Shown here piece after piece: positions 24,512-33,157 of a DNA stretch of 64,000 nucleotides. Positions within the stretch are counted from its first letter, which is position 1. Every line of letters starts with the position of its first letter. Location: positions 1 to 64,000 of the forward strand of contig JAJXYF010000032.1 of assembly GCA_021780755.1 (NCBI GenBank). The letters are read 5' to 3'. The notes under the pieces were generated by a model. It did not search any database. It was not told the DNA's origin and saw only the letters and a list, made by a program, of their open reading frames with translations. This stretch comes from Deltaproteobacteria bacterium. GTDB taxonomy: Bacteria; Desulfobacterota; Binatia; Binatales; Binataceae. Position numbers and translations under genes: made by a program.

Positions 24512-25147
24512 ATGTCACGATTGCGCAAGGGATCGCGCGTATGGCGCGACGAGGAAGTTAGCGCGGCATCGCGGGTGCTGGTGGCGTGCGCGGGGCCGTA
24601 TTTTACGATCGAGCCGCGCACGCTGTTCGAACGGGCGGCGCCGCTGGAGATCGAAATCGGCGCGGGGCGCGGCGACTTCATTTTGGAGCGGGCGGCCAAG
24701 GCGCCGGAGCGGAATTTCCTCGCGGTGGAACTGGCGGCGACAATCGCGCAACTGATGGCGGTGCGGGCGGGGCGCAGCGGACTGACCAATTTGAAAGTGG
24801 TGCGGATGGACGCGCGCACGCTGGTCAACCTGATGTTGCCGGAGGCGAGCGTGGACGCGTTCCACATCTATTTTCCCGATCCGTGGCCGAAGGAGCGCCA
24901 TCTCAAACATCGGCTGTTCACCGAGTGGTTCGCGGCGAGCTTGAAGGTTCGGCTGCGGCCGCAGGCGCCGCTGTTCGTAGCGACTGACGTCGCGGGCTAC
25001 GCGGAGGAGATCTTCGCGATGCTGGGCGAGGGCGGCTTCGTGCGCACGGAACTGGCGGTGCCGGGGGCGGAAAGTACCGGCTTCGCGCAGCGCTTTCGCG
25101 CGGCGGGCAAACCGATTCATGCGGGGGCCTTCGTCGCGCGCCGATGA
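24512..25147 (+). CDS. trmB: tRNA (guanine-N7-)-methyltransferase
   Basis: A 211-residue TrmB that forms m7G46 in tRNA using SAM. Motif I is EIGAGRGDF (about 48), with ERNFLAVELA, NLKVVRMDAR, and the family signature YFPDPWPKERHLKHRL (about 118). The usual catalytic acid and substrate-binding residues are in this block. Length is normal. It is followed by the bamD-like gene after 69 bp. Confidence 0.95.
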   Translation: MSRLRKGSRVWRDEEVSAASRVLVACAGPYFTIEPRTLFERAAPLEIEIGAGRGDFILERAAKAPERNFLAVELAATIAQLMAVRAGRSGLTNLKVVRMDARTLVNLMLPEASVDAFHIYFPDPWPKERHLKHRLFTEWFAASLKVRLRPQAPLFVATDVAGYAEEIFAMLGEGGFVRTELAVPGAESTGFAQRFRAAGKPIHAGAFVARR

Positions 25148-25216
25148 ACAGGCGTATCGATTTGGGCGAGGGTGGCTTGCGTTGGCGGCGGGCAATGTCT
25201 AACCTTTTCAGCATCC

Positions 25217-26710
25217 ATGTATAAGCGCGGCGCGACGGTAACGGTAGCGTGCGCATTGCTGACATTGGTCGGATGCAGCACGCGCAAGCTCCCCACGGGG
25301 GAGAACTATTACGTCAAGGCCACCGAGGAGTATTCGCAGCACTTCTACACGCCGGCGATCGACGACTATCAGAAGCTGATCGACGAATATCCGTTTAGCC
25401 CGTTCGCCGAAGAGGCGGAGCTGAACATCGGGCTGGCGTATTACAAATCGCATGACTACGCCGAGGCGATCGGGGCGTTCAATGATTTCCTGCGGATGCA
25501 TCCGACCAGCAAGCACCTGGATATCGCGTCGTATTATCTGGCGATGTCGCATTACGATCAGATCGGACGGCCGGATCAGGATCAGACGCATACGGAGCTT
25601 GCGCTGGAGCAGTTCGAGATCATCGCGCAGCGATTTCCGGAGAGCGATTTCGCGGCGTTGTCGCACGATCAGATCGGCATTTGCCGTGAACTCCTCGCGC
25701 GGCATGATTATCTGATCGGAGAGTTCTACGAACGGCGCGCGAATTTCCGCGCGGCCGAATCGCGGCTGGCCGAAGTGCTGGCGCTCTATCCCGACACCCC
25801 GATCGCGCCTGACGATCTTTACCAGCTTGCGCTGACGCTCGAGCGGCAAGGCAAGCGATATTCGGCGGCGCAGGCCTTTACCGCGCTCGAGATGCATTTC
25901 CCGAACACCTGGTACGCGACGGTGGCGAGCACCCAACTGAAAAAGCTCCATCAGCCGATCGATACCGAAGAGGATCCGTTGAAACTGGTGCTGGCCGAGA
26001 GCGGTTACAGCGACGATCAGAATGCGCAGCAGGTTTCGGTGCACGAGAGTCTGGATAATCTGGCGGCGGCCGACAGCGGGGCGAGCGCGCTGGGCGGCGG
26101 GGGTGTGCCGATTATGCCGGCGTCGATGGAGCCGGGGGTAAAGAAAACCGGCGGCCTGGGGCCCGAGGGGACGCAGAGCAATCCCGGCCCCGCCACGCTG
26201 CGGACCGTTCGGCTGTCGTCGTCCGATCCGCCGCTGTCGGTGATTTTCGATTTGAGCGGGCCGGTCAGCTTCGACCAGCATCTGGACAGCGGCGACAGCT
26301 CGGCGACGCTGACGCTCAACCTGAAGCAGGTGACGCCGGCCGCGGGCCTGTCACGGCACGTGGTGTTCGATACCTCGATCTTTCGCGATTGCGAGATCGA
26401 TCAGGACGCGACCGGCACGAAGATCGTGGTGAACACGACGCCGGTCACGCGCTACGCGGTGGTGCCGCTCACGTCGCCGTCGCGGCTGCTGGTGACGTTT
26501 ACGCCGCGGGCGGGGCGCACGGCGACGGCGAGTGCGGCGGGCGTCGGGGCGGATGCGGCGGCACCGCCACCGAATTCGCTTGATCCTACGGCGGGTAGTG
26601 CGGCGGATGCGTCAATGCCGCCGGGTTCGTTGGATCCTTCGGCGGGTAGCGCAGCGGGTGGGTCGGCGGGGCCGAGTTTGCTCGATTCATCGGGTTCGCC
26701 TCAGCCATAG
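25217..26710 (+). CDS. bamD: BamD-like outer-membrane assembly lipoprotein fused to a C-terminal AMIN-like domain
   Basis: A 497-residue predicted lipoprotein with lipobox LTLVGCS (Cys about 19). Residues 25-250 are the TPR-like BamD/ComL fold: YTPAIDDYQKLIDEYPFSPFAEEAELNIG, the SHYDQIGRPDQDQ loop and MHFPNTWYATVAS. This part would belong to the beta-barrel assembly machinery. After a linker, residues about 320-430 resemble an AMIN beta domain (PPLSVIFDLSGPVSF...SRLLVTFTP). The tail contains near-repeats of SLDP(T/S)AGSAA. Standard BamD is about 245 residues, so the extension is unusual. Start ATG 25217 begins a proper signal peptide. Confidence 0.85.
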   Translation: MYKRGATVTVACALLTLVGCSTRKLPTGENYYVKATEEYSQHFYTPAIDDYQKLIDEYPFSPFAEEAELNIGLAYYKSHDYAEAIGAFNDFLRMHPTSKHLDIASYYLAMSHYDQIGRPDQDQTHTELALEQFEIIAQRFPESDFAALSHDQIGICRELLARHDYLIGEFYERRANFRAAESRLAEVLALYPDTPIAPDDLYQLALTLERQGKRYSAAQAFTALEMHFPNTWYATVASTQLKKLHQPIDTEEDPLKLVLAESGYSDDQNAQQVSVHESLDNLAAADSGASALGGGGVPIMPASMEPGVKKTGGLGPEGTQSNPGPATLRTVRLSSSDPPLSVIFDLSGPVSFDQHLDSGDSSATLTLNLKQVTPAAGLSRHVVFDTSIFRDCEIDQDATGTKIVVNTTPVTRYAVVPLTSPSRLLVTFTPRAGRTATASAAGVGADAAAPPPNSLDPTAGSAADASMPPGSLDPSAGSAAGGSAGPSLLDSSGSPQP

Positions 26711-26810
26711 AAAAGGCCGTCGGTTAAATTCAGCGGGAAAGCGGTGCGGCGAAAAAGCCGCGCGGATCTTCCAGAGGAAATTCGCCGGCGGCACCTGACC
26801 GCGGCGGACT

Positions 26811-28091
26811 TCAGGCGAAAACGTCTTCGGTGCGTATCCCGAGGAAATTCAGCACCACACCGGTATAGAGGCGCAGGCCCCAGAGGAAGCCCTCGACCGG
26901 CATGCGTTCGTCGTTGCCGTGATAGAGCGCGCCGAAGGGCATCCGCGGGTCGAGTCGCACGGGCGCGAAGCCGTAGCAGATGGCGCCGAGCTGGGCGTAG
27001 AACTTGCTGTCGGTGGCACCCGGCAGCATCCAGGGGATGGCGCGCGCGCCGGGGTCGGCGGCCTCGGTGCGCGTTTTGATCAGGTCGAAGAGGGGAGTGT
27101 CGGGACTTGCCTCGACCGGCGGCGCGGTCTTGATCACTTCGAGGGTCGGTTCGGGGCCGACGATATCGCGCAATTCGCGCAGGAAGCCGCGTTCGTCCTC
27201 GCCCGGCAGCGTGCGACCGTCGAGAATCACCCAAGCCTCGCCGGGAATGACGTTGTCCTTGTAACCGGCGCGCACGATGGTCGGCGTGACGGTATTCGCG
27301 AGCATCGGGCGAAACAGCGGCGGCGCCTGGTCGGGCGAGATGCCGAGGCCGGCGAGCATCCGGCGCATCAGGGGCGTCACCCGGCGCGGCATCGGGGTGC
27401 GCGTGATGCGCCCGATGAGGTCGGCGATCCAGGCGATGGCGGTATCCGCACGGGGCATCGAGCCGTGGCCGGGAGTGCCGCTGACGGTCATCTTGACGGT
27501 GACGAAGCCCTTTTCCGCGACTTGAATTGGATAGAAGCGGCGCGCGCCGAGATGGAGCGTGAAGCCGCCGGTCTCGTTGAGGACGAAGCCGGCGCGGATG
27601 AGATCCGGGTGATGTTCGACGAGGTAGCGGGCGCCGAGTTCAGAGCCGGCCTCTTCGTCGGCGACGGCCGCGATAATCAGGTCGCGGGCGGGGAGTAGGC
27701 CGGCGCGCTTGATGGCGAGGGCGAGTCCGAGGTCCATCGCGCACTTGGACTTCATGTCGATCGAGCCGCGGCCCCAGACGCATCCTTCGGCGAGTTCGGC
27801 GCCGAACGGATCGCGGGTCCAGCGGGCCGCCTCGACGCCGACGACGTCGGTATGCGAGGAGAGCATCAGGGGCGGACGCGAGCGGTCGGTGCCGGCGACG
27901 CGCGCGACCAGGTTGGCGCGGGTCGGTAGGGGCTCGATCGTCGCGCATTCGATGGACTCGCGCGCGAACGCGGCGCCGAGGTAATGGGCCGCAATACGCT
28001 CGTTGCCGGGCGGATTGGTGGTGTCGAGCCGGACCAGCGCCCGCAGATGGTCGATGGTCTCGCGCTCGAAGGTTTCCCAGGCAGTTCTCAT
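26811..28091 (-). CDS. M20-family metallopeptidase
   Basis: A 426-residue zinc exopeptidase of the M20/ArgE/DapE/CPG2 group. Zn and catalytic residues are visible in MLSSHTDVV (His, Asp), WGRGSIDMKS (bridging Asp), DEEAGSELGARY (catalytic Glu then Glu ligand) and the C-terminal LYHGNDERMPVEGF (His). The lid/dimerisation domain starts near KMTVSGTPGHGSMP. No signal peptide. Start chosen at ATG 28091; the much longer open frame upstream has no homology-like features. Substrate (peptide, acyl-amino acid or carbamoyl) unknown. Confidence 0.92.
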   Translation of the reverse strand: MRTAWETFERETIDHLRALVRLDTTNPPGNERIAAHYLGAAFARESIECATIEPLPTRANLVARVAGTDRSRPPLMLSSHTDVVGVEAARWTRDPFGAELAEGCVWGRGSIDMKSKCAMDLGLALAIKRAGLLPARDLIIAAVADEEAGSELGARYLVEHHPDLIRAGFVLNETGGFTLHLGARRFYPIQVAEKGFVTVKMTVSGTPGHGSMPRADTAIAWIADLIGRITRTPMPRRVTPLMRRMLAGLGISPDQAPPLFRPMLANTVTPTIVRAGYKDNVIPGEAWVILDGRTLPGEDERGFLRELRDIVGPEPTLEVIKTAPPVEASPDTPLFDLIKTRTEAADPGARAIPWMLPGATDSKFYAQLGAICYGFAPVRLDPRMPFGALYHGNDERMPVEGFLWGLRLYTGVVLNFLGIRTEDVFA

Positions 28092-28417
28092 CTTTTTCAG
28101 TGTTCGATGCTCGCGCCGCTTGGGTACGTGGCCAAGTCCCGCGGGAATCGGGGAAGCGCGTAATTTTTCAAGCAACGGCGAATAGATTTCAAATGTTTCA
28201 ACGCCTTCAGCATTCGATAAGGGCCGCGCGAGCGGGCGAATCCTCGCGCAGTCTAGCGGCTGCGCGAGGGCCAGTGTAGGTGTATCAGCGACTGACGAGC
28301 ATCCCAACAGTCTTGACCTGACTTTTCGGACTGATCGCGCTGATCGGGTGGACGGCCAAGTCCAGTGGGAAAGAGCGCGCGAGCACCTCAAGAGACCAAC
28401 CCGCAGCGCAGGGCGTG
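28092..28417. other. Intergenic region with a perfect 10-bp stem-loop
   Basis: The 326-bp gap holds a stem-loop at 28242-28269 with arms CCTCGCGCAG and CTGCGCGAGG and an eight-base loop. It also has two short near-copies of GGCCAAGTCC (about 28130 and 28359). It lies after the CMD gene and before the M20 gene on the minus strand, so a terminator or attenuator is possible. No gene is seen. Confidence 0.4.
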
Positions 28418-28999
28418 TCAGGCGGGGGCCTTGCCTTCGGGCCATCCGGTGACGGTCGGGTCGATCGGATCGAGCGGAATCGCGGCGGTTTTCAAGAATC
28501 CCGCCATCATGTGCCAGAAGCCCGCGACGAGAATCAATTCGACCAGCTCGGCGGCCGAGAACGATTTTTCCAGCGTGGCCCAGGTTTTCGGCGAGACCTG
28601 GGAGTGGTCGTGGAGCTCGTCGGCCATCGCGAGCACGGCGCGATCGGTGTCGCTATAGGCCTTGCATGCGGCGGGCTCGCGGACGCCGAGGATTTCCTCA
28701 TCGGACATCTTGAGTCGTTTGGAGACCGCGACGTGCTGGACGAACTCGTACTCGGATTTGGTGCGCCATCCGGTGCGCAGGATGACCAGTTCGCGGATGC
28801 GATGGTCGAGGGTCTGGCTGCCCATCAGGGCGCCGGCGAGACCGCTTTGCGCGAGCGTGATGGCGGGATTATTGAGCAACGCGCGAAAGACGTTGAGCTG
28901 AGACATCGATTTGGCCAGCGCGGGATCCTTGACGGCGTCGGCGATGCGGGAATCGTTGAAGCGCTTGAGCGCCTCCGCGGGCGGGAGCAGCGGAATCAT
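28418..28999 (-). CDS. Carboxymuconolactone-decarboxylase (CMD) family protein
   Basis: A 193-residue all-helical CMD/AhpD-like protein. The core is DHRIRELVILRTGWRTKSEYEFVQHVAVSKRLKMSDEEI, followed by DRAVLAMADELHD and the second half VELILVAGFWHMMAGFL. The CxxC pair of AhpD peroxidases is absent, so a thiol peroxidase role is unlikely. The family otherwise includes 4-carboxymuconolactone decarboxylase, but true orthologues are shorter. GGAGG precedes ATG 28999. Confidence 0.85.
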   Translation of the reverse strand: MIPLLPPAEALKRFNDSRIADAVKDPALAKSMSQLNVFRALLNNPAITLAQSGLAGALMGSQTLDHRIRELVILRTGWRTKSEYEFVQHVAVSKRLKMSDEEILGVREPAACKAYSDTDRAVLAMADELHDHSQVSPKTWATLEKSFSAAELVELILVAGFWHMMAGFLKTAAIPLDPIDPTVTGWPEGKAPA

Positions 29000-29086
29000 G
29001 ATGGGCCTCCGTTGACGGGTTGCGGATGATGGGCGGTTTATACGGCGATTGGCGAGCGGTGCGCAGTCCGCAAAGAAGCTGCATTC

Positions 29087-29257
29087 GCCGATGTATATCA
29101 GCTTAAGACCGATCTTGATTCCTATAATGACAATAATACTTTCGGCGCGACCTTACAGATGAGTTTCAATTTCGATGTGGAATTACAGGAGCGCAGCTTG
29201 CCAACCGAGTATCCGATTGCTCCGCCAGATGGCGCAGAGGATGATGATGAGGACTAG
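29087..29257 (+). pseudogene. Possible C-terminal gene fragment, start missing
   Basis: An AT-richer frame reads DVYQLKTDLDSYNDNN, then FNFDVELQERSLPTEYPIAP, and ends in an acidic EDDDED. It has no start codon near its left end, apart from an internal ATG at 29159 without a ribosome site. It looks like the tail of a gene cut off at its 5' side where GC-rich DNA resumes. Its stop overlaps that of the convergent 79-residue gene. Identity unknown. Confidence 0.3.
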
Positions 29258-29493
29258 CGCTTTCCCCAACGCTTAGTCGCTGCTTTCCTTGCGATCTCTT
29301 TCCGTCTCTTTTCGGAAAGTTTTGCGGCGCGCGCCTTCCCGCCCTTAGACGCTCCTAGCGCGGACAGTGCTTGCGCATGGAGATTCTTGCCCTCTGCGGG
29401 CTTTAGAATTTCGCCAGTGGACTCTTCTACTACTCGGAGAGCGTTCTGTATGGGATCGGCACGCTTGCCGCCTCTGCTTGCTCGACTAAGCAT
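29254..29493 (-). CDS. Small basic protein (79 aa), histone-H1-like tail
   Basis: Short Lys/Arg/Ala-rich protein whose C-terminal half reads GASKGGKARAAKLSEKRR followed by KEIARKAATKRWGKR. This pattern recurs in many small bacterial and phage-borne proteins of unknown role and suggests nucleic-acid binding. The N-terminal half (NALRVVEESTGEIL) is unremarkable. It lies in an AT-richer islet with remnants on both sides, so horizontal origin is likely. Confidence 0.6.
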   Translation of the reverse strand: MLSRASRGGKRADPIQNALRVVEESTGEILKPAEGKNLHAQALSALGASKGGKARAAKLSEKRRKEIARKAATKRWGKR

Positions 29494-29541
29494 GAGTGTA
29501 GTATTGCAATCCTGACAAACAAGTCAAGCAGGGAGAAAAAC

Positions 29542-29797
29542 ATGGCCAAGGGATTCAGATGCCCGCTCTGCGGAGAGCTTACATTTCAGCCAAGTAAAGG
29601 TCCAAAGAAAGCGATCCATACAATGCTCGAATTGTAATGCGATCGGTTGGTGGCGGGTATTAGCCCCGAAAGGTGGAGGAAAAGGCAAAACGTGCAGGTC
29701 GTGCGAAGGCCAAACGGTGTATGAAGTTTTCAACGACGGAGTAACAGTCTCATTCTGCACCAACTGCGAAGCAACAATTATCGAGACTTCTCCCTAA
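29542..29797 (+). pseudogene. Zinc-ribbon protein broken by a frameshift
   Basis: ATG 29542 has a clear GGGAG ribosome site and encodes MAKGFRCPLCGELTFQPSKG, but the frame stops after 31 codons. Shifting by one base at about 29610 (AAAGAAAGCGATCC) opens a frame with CSNCNAIGWW, CRSCEGQTVYEV and CTNCEATIIETSP. This gives four CxxC pairs in all, a natural pair of zinc knuckles. The total is one base over a multiple of three. It is either a disrupted gene, a sequencing indel or, less likely, programmed frameshifting. Confidence 0.5.
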
Positions 29798-29997
29798 AAT
29801 TCAAAACCGCCCACTACCCAACTTCACGGCGAAACTCCGCGTCGGGGCGGCAAGGTAAAACGACTTACATCGCGTCGAGCGGCTGGTGCGCTGGCAATCT
29901 CGGCGGGGTTTCGCGACAATCCGGAGCGCGCCTCGAAGGACGTGTTGCGCCGCGCGACACGCCCCTGGCGCTCAATCGTATTTGTGGAGGAACCGCC

Positions 29998-31296
29998 GTG
30001 AGCTGGGACTTTGAAACCGAACCGGAATTTCAAAAGCAACTCGACTGGATCGAGAAGTTCGTACACGACGAGGTCGAGCCGCTCGACTATGTATTGGGGT
30101 CGCCGTACGACGTGCGCGACGCGAATCGCAACAAGCTGGTGCGGCCGCTGCAGGCGGAAGTGCGCAAGCACAAGCTGTGGGCCTGCCATCTGGAGCCGGA
30201 ACTGGGCGGTCAGGGCTATGGCCAGGTGAAGCTCGCGCTGATGAACGAGATTCTGGGGCCTTCGCGGTTCGCGCCGACGGTCTTTGGCTGCCAGGCACCC
30301 GATACCGGCAACAGTGAAATCCTGGCGAAGTACGGCACGGCCGATCAGAAAAAGAAGTATCTCGAACCGCTGTTGCGCAACGAGATCGTCTCGTGTTTTT
30401 CGATGACCGAGCCGCAGGGCGGCGCCGACCCGAAAGTCTTCGAGACGCGCGCGGAGTTGAAGGGCGACAACTGGGTGATTAACGGCGAGAAGTGGTTTTC
30501 GTCCAACGCGCGGTGGTCGTCGTTTCTGATCACGATGGCGGTGACCGATCCGGACGCGCCGCCGTACAAGCGCCTATCGACCTTCGTGGTGCCGATGGAC
30601 GCGCCGGGAATCAACGTGGTGCGCAACGTCGGCGTCGGTCACGAAGAGGAGAGCATGCGCGGCCACGCCTACATCCGCTACCAGGACGTGCAGGTGCCGA
30701 AGGACCATCTGCTGGGCGAGCGTGGGGGCGGATTCGTGGTGGCGCAGACGCGGCTCGGCGGCGGCCGCATCCATCATGCGATGCGCACGATCGGGCAGGT
30801 GCGGCGGGCCTTCGACCTGATGTGCGAGCGGGTGCTTTCGCGCACGACGCAGGGATCGCGGCTGGCCGACAAGCAGATGGTGCAGGAGAAGATCGCGGAT
30901 TCGTGGATCGACCTCGAGCAGTTCCGGCTACTGGTGCTGCGCACCGCGTGGCGGATCGACAAGTACAAGGACTATCTGAAGGTGCGCAAGGACATCTCGG
31001 CGGTGAAGGCGCAGATGCCGAAGGTGTTCCACGACGTCGCGATCCGCGCGCTGCAAATCCACGGATCGCTCGGCGTGACGACTGAGATGCCGTTTGTCGA
31101 TCAGGTGCTGGAGAGCTTCGTGATGGGGCTCGCGGACGGTCCCACCGAGGTCCACAAGATTACGCTGGCGAAGCAGATATTGCGCGATTACAAGGGCACC
31201 GAGGGTCTTTTCCCGAGCGCGCATATCCCGGCGCTGCGCGAGGCGGCGATCAAAAAGTACGGCGCGCAGATCGAGTTGGAGGTGGGCGCGCAATGA
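29998..31296 (+). CDS. Acyl-CoA dehydrogenase
   Basis: A 432-residue FAD acyl-CoA dehydrogenase that would introduce an alpha-beta double bond in an acyl-CoA. Domains: N-terminal helical (1-125), middle beta with CFSMTEPQGGADP and WVINGEKWFSSNA, and C-terminal helical with the FAD-binding ALQIHGSLGVTTEMPF and GLADGPTEVHK. The sequence resembles the ACAD10/11-like subgroup more than short-chain enzymes. Start is GTG 29998 with GGAGG. Its stop overlaps the next ATG (ATGA), so the two genes are translationally coupled. Confidence 0.93.
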   Translation: MSWDFETEPEFQKQLDWIEKFVHDEVEPLDYVLGSPYDVRDANRNKLVRPLQAEVRKHKLWACHLEPELGGQGYGQVKLALMNEILGPSRFAPTVFGCQAPDTGNSEILAKYGTADQKKKYLEPLLRNEIVSCFSMTEPQGGADPKVFETRAELKGDNWVINGEKWFSSNARWSSFLITMAVTDPDAPPYKRLSTFVVPMDAPGINVVRNVGVGHEEESMRGHAYIRYQDVQVPKDHLLGERGGGFVVAQTRLGGGRIHHAMRTIGQVRRAFDLMCERVLSRTTQGSRLADKQMVQEKIADSWIDLEQFRLLVLRTAWRIDKYKDYLKVRKDISAVKAQMPKVFHDVAIRALQIHGSLGVTTEMPFVDQVLESFVMGLADGPTEVHKITLAKQILRDYKGTEGLFPSAHIPALREAAIKKYGAQIELEVGAQ

Positions 31297-32087
31297 GCAC
31301 GCTGGCTCAGCAATACGATTTCAGCGGCAAGGTCGTGCTGATTACCGGGGGCAGCCGCGGCCTGGGCCATGCGATGGCGCTGGGCTTCGCCGCGGCCGGC
31401 GCGAATCTCGCGATCGCGAGCCGCAAGATCGACTCGTGCGAGGCGACGGTCGCGGAAATTCGCGCGATCGGCCGCGACGGCTCGGCGCATGCGGCACACG
31501 TCGGCAAGTGGGACGATTGCAATCGCCTGGTCGAGGAGGTCTATGCGCGTTGGGGCCGCGTCGATGTGCTGATCAACAATGCCGGGCTCTCGCCGGTGGT
31601 GCCGTCGTCGCTGGAAACCACCGAAGAGCTGTTCGACAAGGTGATCGGCGTGAACCTGAAGGGGCCCTTTCGGCTGACCTCGCTGATCGGACCGCGGATG
31701 GTGGCGGGCAACGGCGGAACGGTGATCAACATCTCGTCAACGTCGTCGATTCGTCCGGCGCCCGATACCGCGCCATATTCCGCGGCGAAGGCGGGGCTCA
31801 ATATTCTGACAGTGGCGTTCGCGCAGGAGTACGGGCCCAAGGTGCGCGTGAATTGCATCATGGCGGGCCCGTTCCACACCGATATCAGCAAGAGCTGGTC
31901 GCGCACCGAGGGTTTCACCAAGGCGGCGCGCGAGGGGTTTCCGTTGCAGCGCGCGGGCGAGCCGCATGAAGTGGTTGGCGCGGCGCTCTACCTCGCGAGT
32001 ACGGCGTCGAGCTACACCACCGGAGCGGTGCTGACGATCGACGGCGGCTCGTCGTATCCGAAGGCGGCGCACACGGCGGCCGGCTGA
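31293..32087 (+). CDS. SDR-family oxidoreductase
   Basis: A 264-residue classical short-chain dehydrogenase. It has TGGSRGLGHAMA cofactor motif (about 20), NNAG (about 95), the catalytic Ser in INISSTSS, and the canonical APYSAAKAGLN Tyr-Lys pair. The C-terminus DGGSSYPKAA is typical. The 4-bp overlap with the acyl-CoA dehydrogenase suggests a shared pathway of acyl or hydroxyacyl oxidation. Substrate unknown. Confidence 0.93.
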   Translation: MSTLAQQYDFSGKVVLITGGSRGLGHAMALGFAAAGANLAIASRKIDSCEATVAEIRAIGRDGSAHAAHVGKWDDCNRLVEEVYARWGRVDVLINNAGLSPVVPSSLETTEELFDKVIGVNLKGPFRLTSLIGPRMVAGNGGTVINISSTSSIRPAPDTAPYSAAKAGLNILTVAFAQEYGPKVRVNCIMAGPFHTDISKSWSRTEGFTKAAREGFPLQRAGEPHEVVGAALYLASTASSYTTGAVLTIDGGSSYPKAAHTAAG

Positions 32088-32130
32088 CGCGTCGCGGCCA
32101 TACAAGGATGATTGAGGCGAGTGCTTCGCT

Positions 32131-33000
32131 CTAGTGCGGGGCGAGGGCTTCGACGACGCGCATATCGGGGAGGCGATCGCCGGCGGCAGTCAGCGGAATC
32201 ACGTAAACGTGATTCGCGCCGGCCGCGTAATGCTGCGCGATCCGCTCATTCAGATGGCGCTCGCCGCCCCACGCGATGATGCTGTCGATCAGATGGTCGC
32301 TGCCGCCGGCGCGCAGGTCGTCGTCGCTGAAACCCATCGCTTTGAAATTGCGCTGATAGGGCGGCGCGTTGAGGTAAAAGCGCATGAACGCGCGCACGCC
32401 CGCGCGCGCCTTGTTTGCGTCGTCCTCAAGCATCACCATTTGTTGCGCGAGCAGTAGCCGGTGCGGGCCGAGTTCCGCGCGCAAGCGCGCGGTCTGCGCG
32501 GGCGGCATCAGCGCGGTGATGATGCCGTCGCTGGCCTCGGCTCCCAGGCGCAGCATCCTCGGCAGCAGACCCGCGATAACGACGGGCGGCTCATGACGCG
32601 GCAACGGCGCCTTGAACGGGCCGGTCTTGATGCCCGCCAGGTAGTCGCGCATGTAGGTCACCGGCTTGGCGTATTTCAGGCCGTTGCGAATCATGAACGG
32701 GCCCGCGCTGACGCCGAGTCCCAGGATGAAGCGATCGTCGAAGAGTTCGGCGAGGGTACGCGCCGCGGCGCCCGCCGCCATCGCTTCGCGCTTCCAGACG
32801 TTGGCGATCGCGGTGCCGACGACGATGTGATCGGTCGCATTCAGCAGATGGGTCGCCATCACGAACGGATCGCGGCCGAAGGTCTCGGGCACCCACAAGA
32901 CCGAGTAGCCGAGTCGCTCGACGGTGCGCGCGAACGCGACGCTCTCGGCGCCGGACATCGTGTCGAAATAGCCGAGAATTCCAGGTTTCTTCAAATTCAT
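32131..33000 (-). CDS. LLM-class flavin-dependent oxidoreductase
   Basis: A 289-residue luciferase-like (bacterial luciferase/F420 reductase fold) protein. It shows GYFDTMSGAESVAFARTVERLGYSVLWVPE, the IVVGTAIANVW strand and FILGLGVSAGPF. Several family members use F420 rather than FMN; the cofactor cannot be told here. Start ATG 33000 follows GGAGCAGAC; an in-frame ATG at 33027 is less well supported. It is one of five LLM genes in this window and converges on the SDR operon. Confidence 0.9.
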   Translation of the reverse strand: MNLKKPGILGYFDTMSGAESVAFARTVERLGYSVLWVPETFGRDPFVMATHLLNATDHIVVGTAIANVWKREAMAAGAAARTLAELFDDRFILGLGVSAGPFMIRNGLKYAKPVTYMRDYLAGIKTGPFKAPLPRHEPPVVIAGLLPRMLRLGAEASDGIITALMPPAQTARLRAELGPHRLLLAQQMVMLEDDANKARAGVRAFMRFYLNAPPYQRNFKAMGFSDDDLRAGGSDHLIDSIIAWGGERHLNERIAQHYAAGANHVYVIPLTAAGDRLPDMRVVEALAPH

Positions 33001-33157
33001 GTCTGCTCCGCTAACGCCCGAGGGCAATGCACTCTAGTCATACATTGCTACTCGATGAGTCTCCAATGCCTCGACCTACGTCCGGGAGGTCCCTTCCGCT
33101 TCGCCCACCTCGGATATAGGCTCTCACCGTACTATCTGGCGGACCGGTGGGGCAGGT

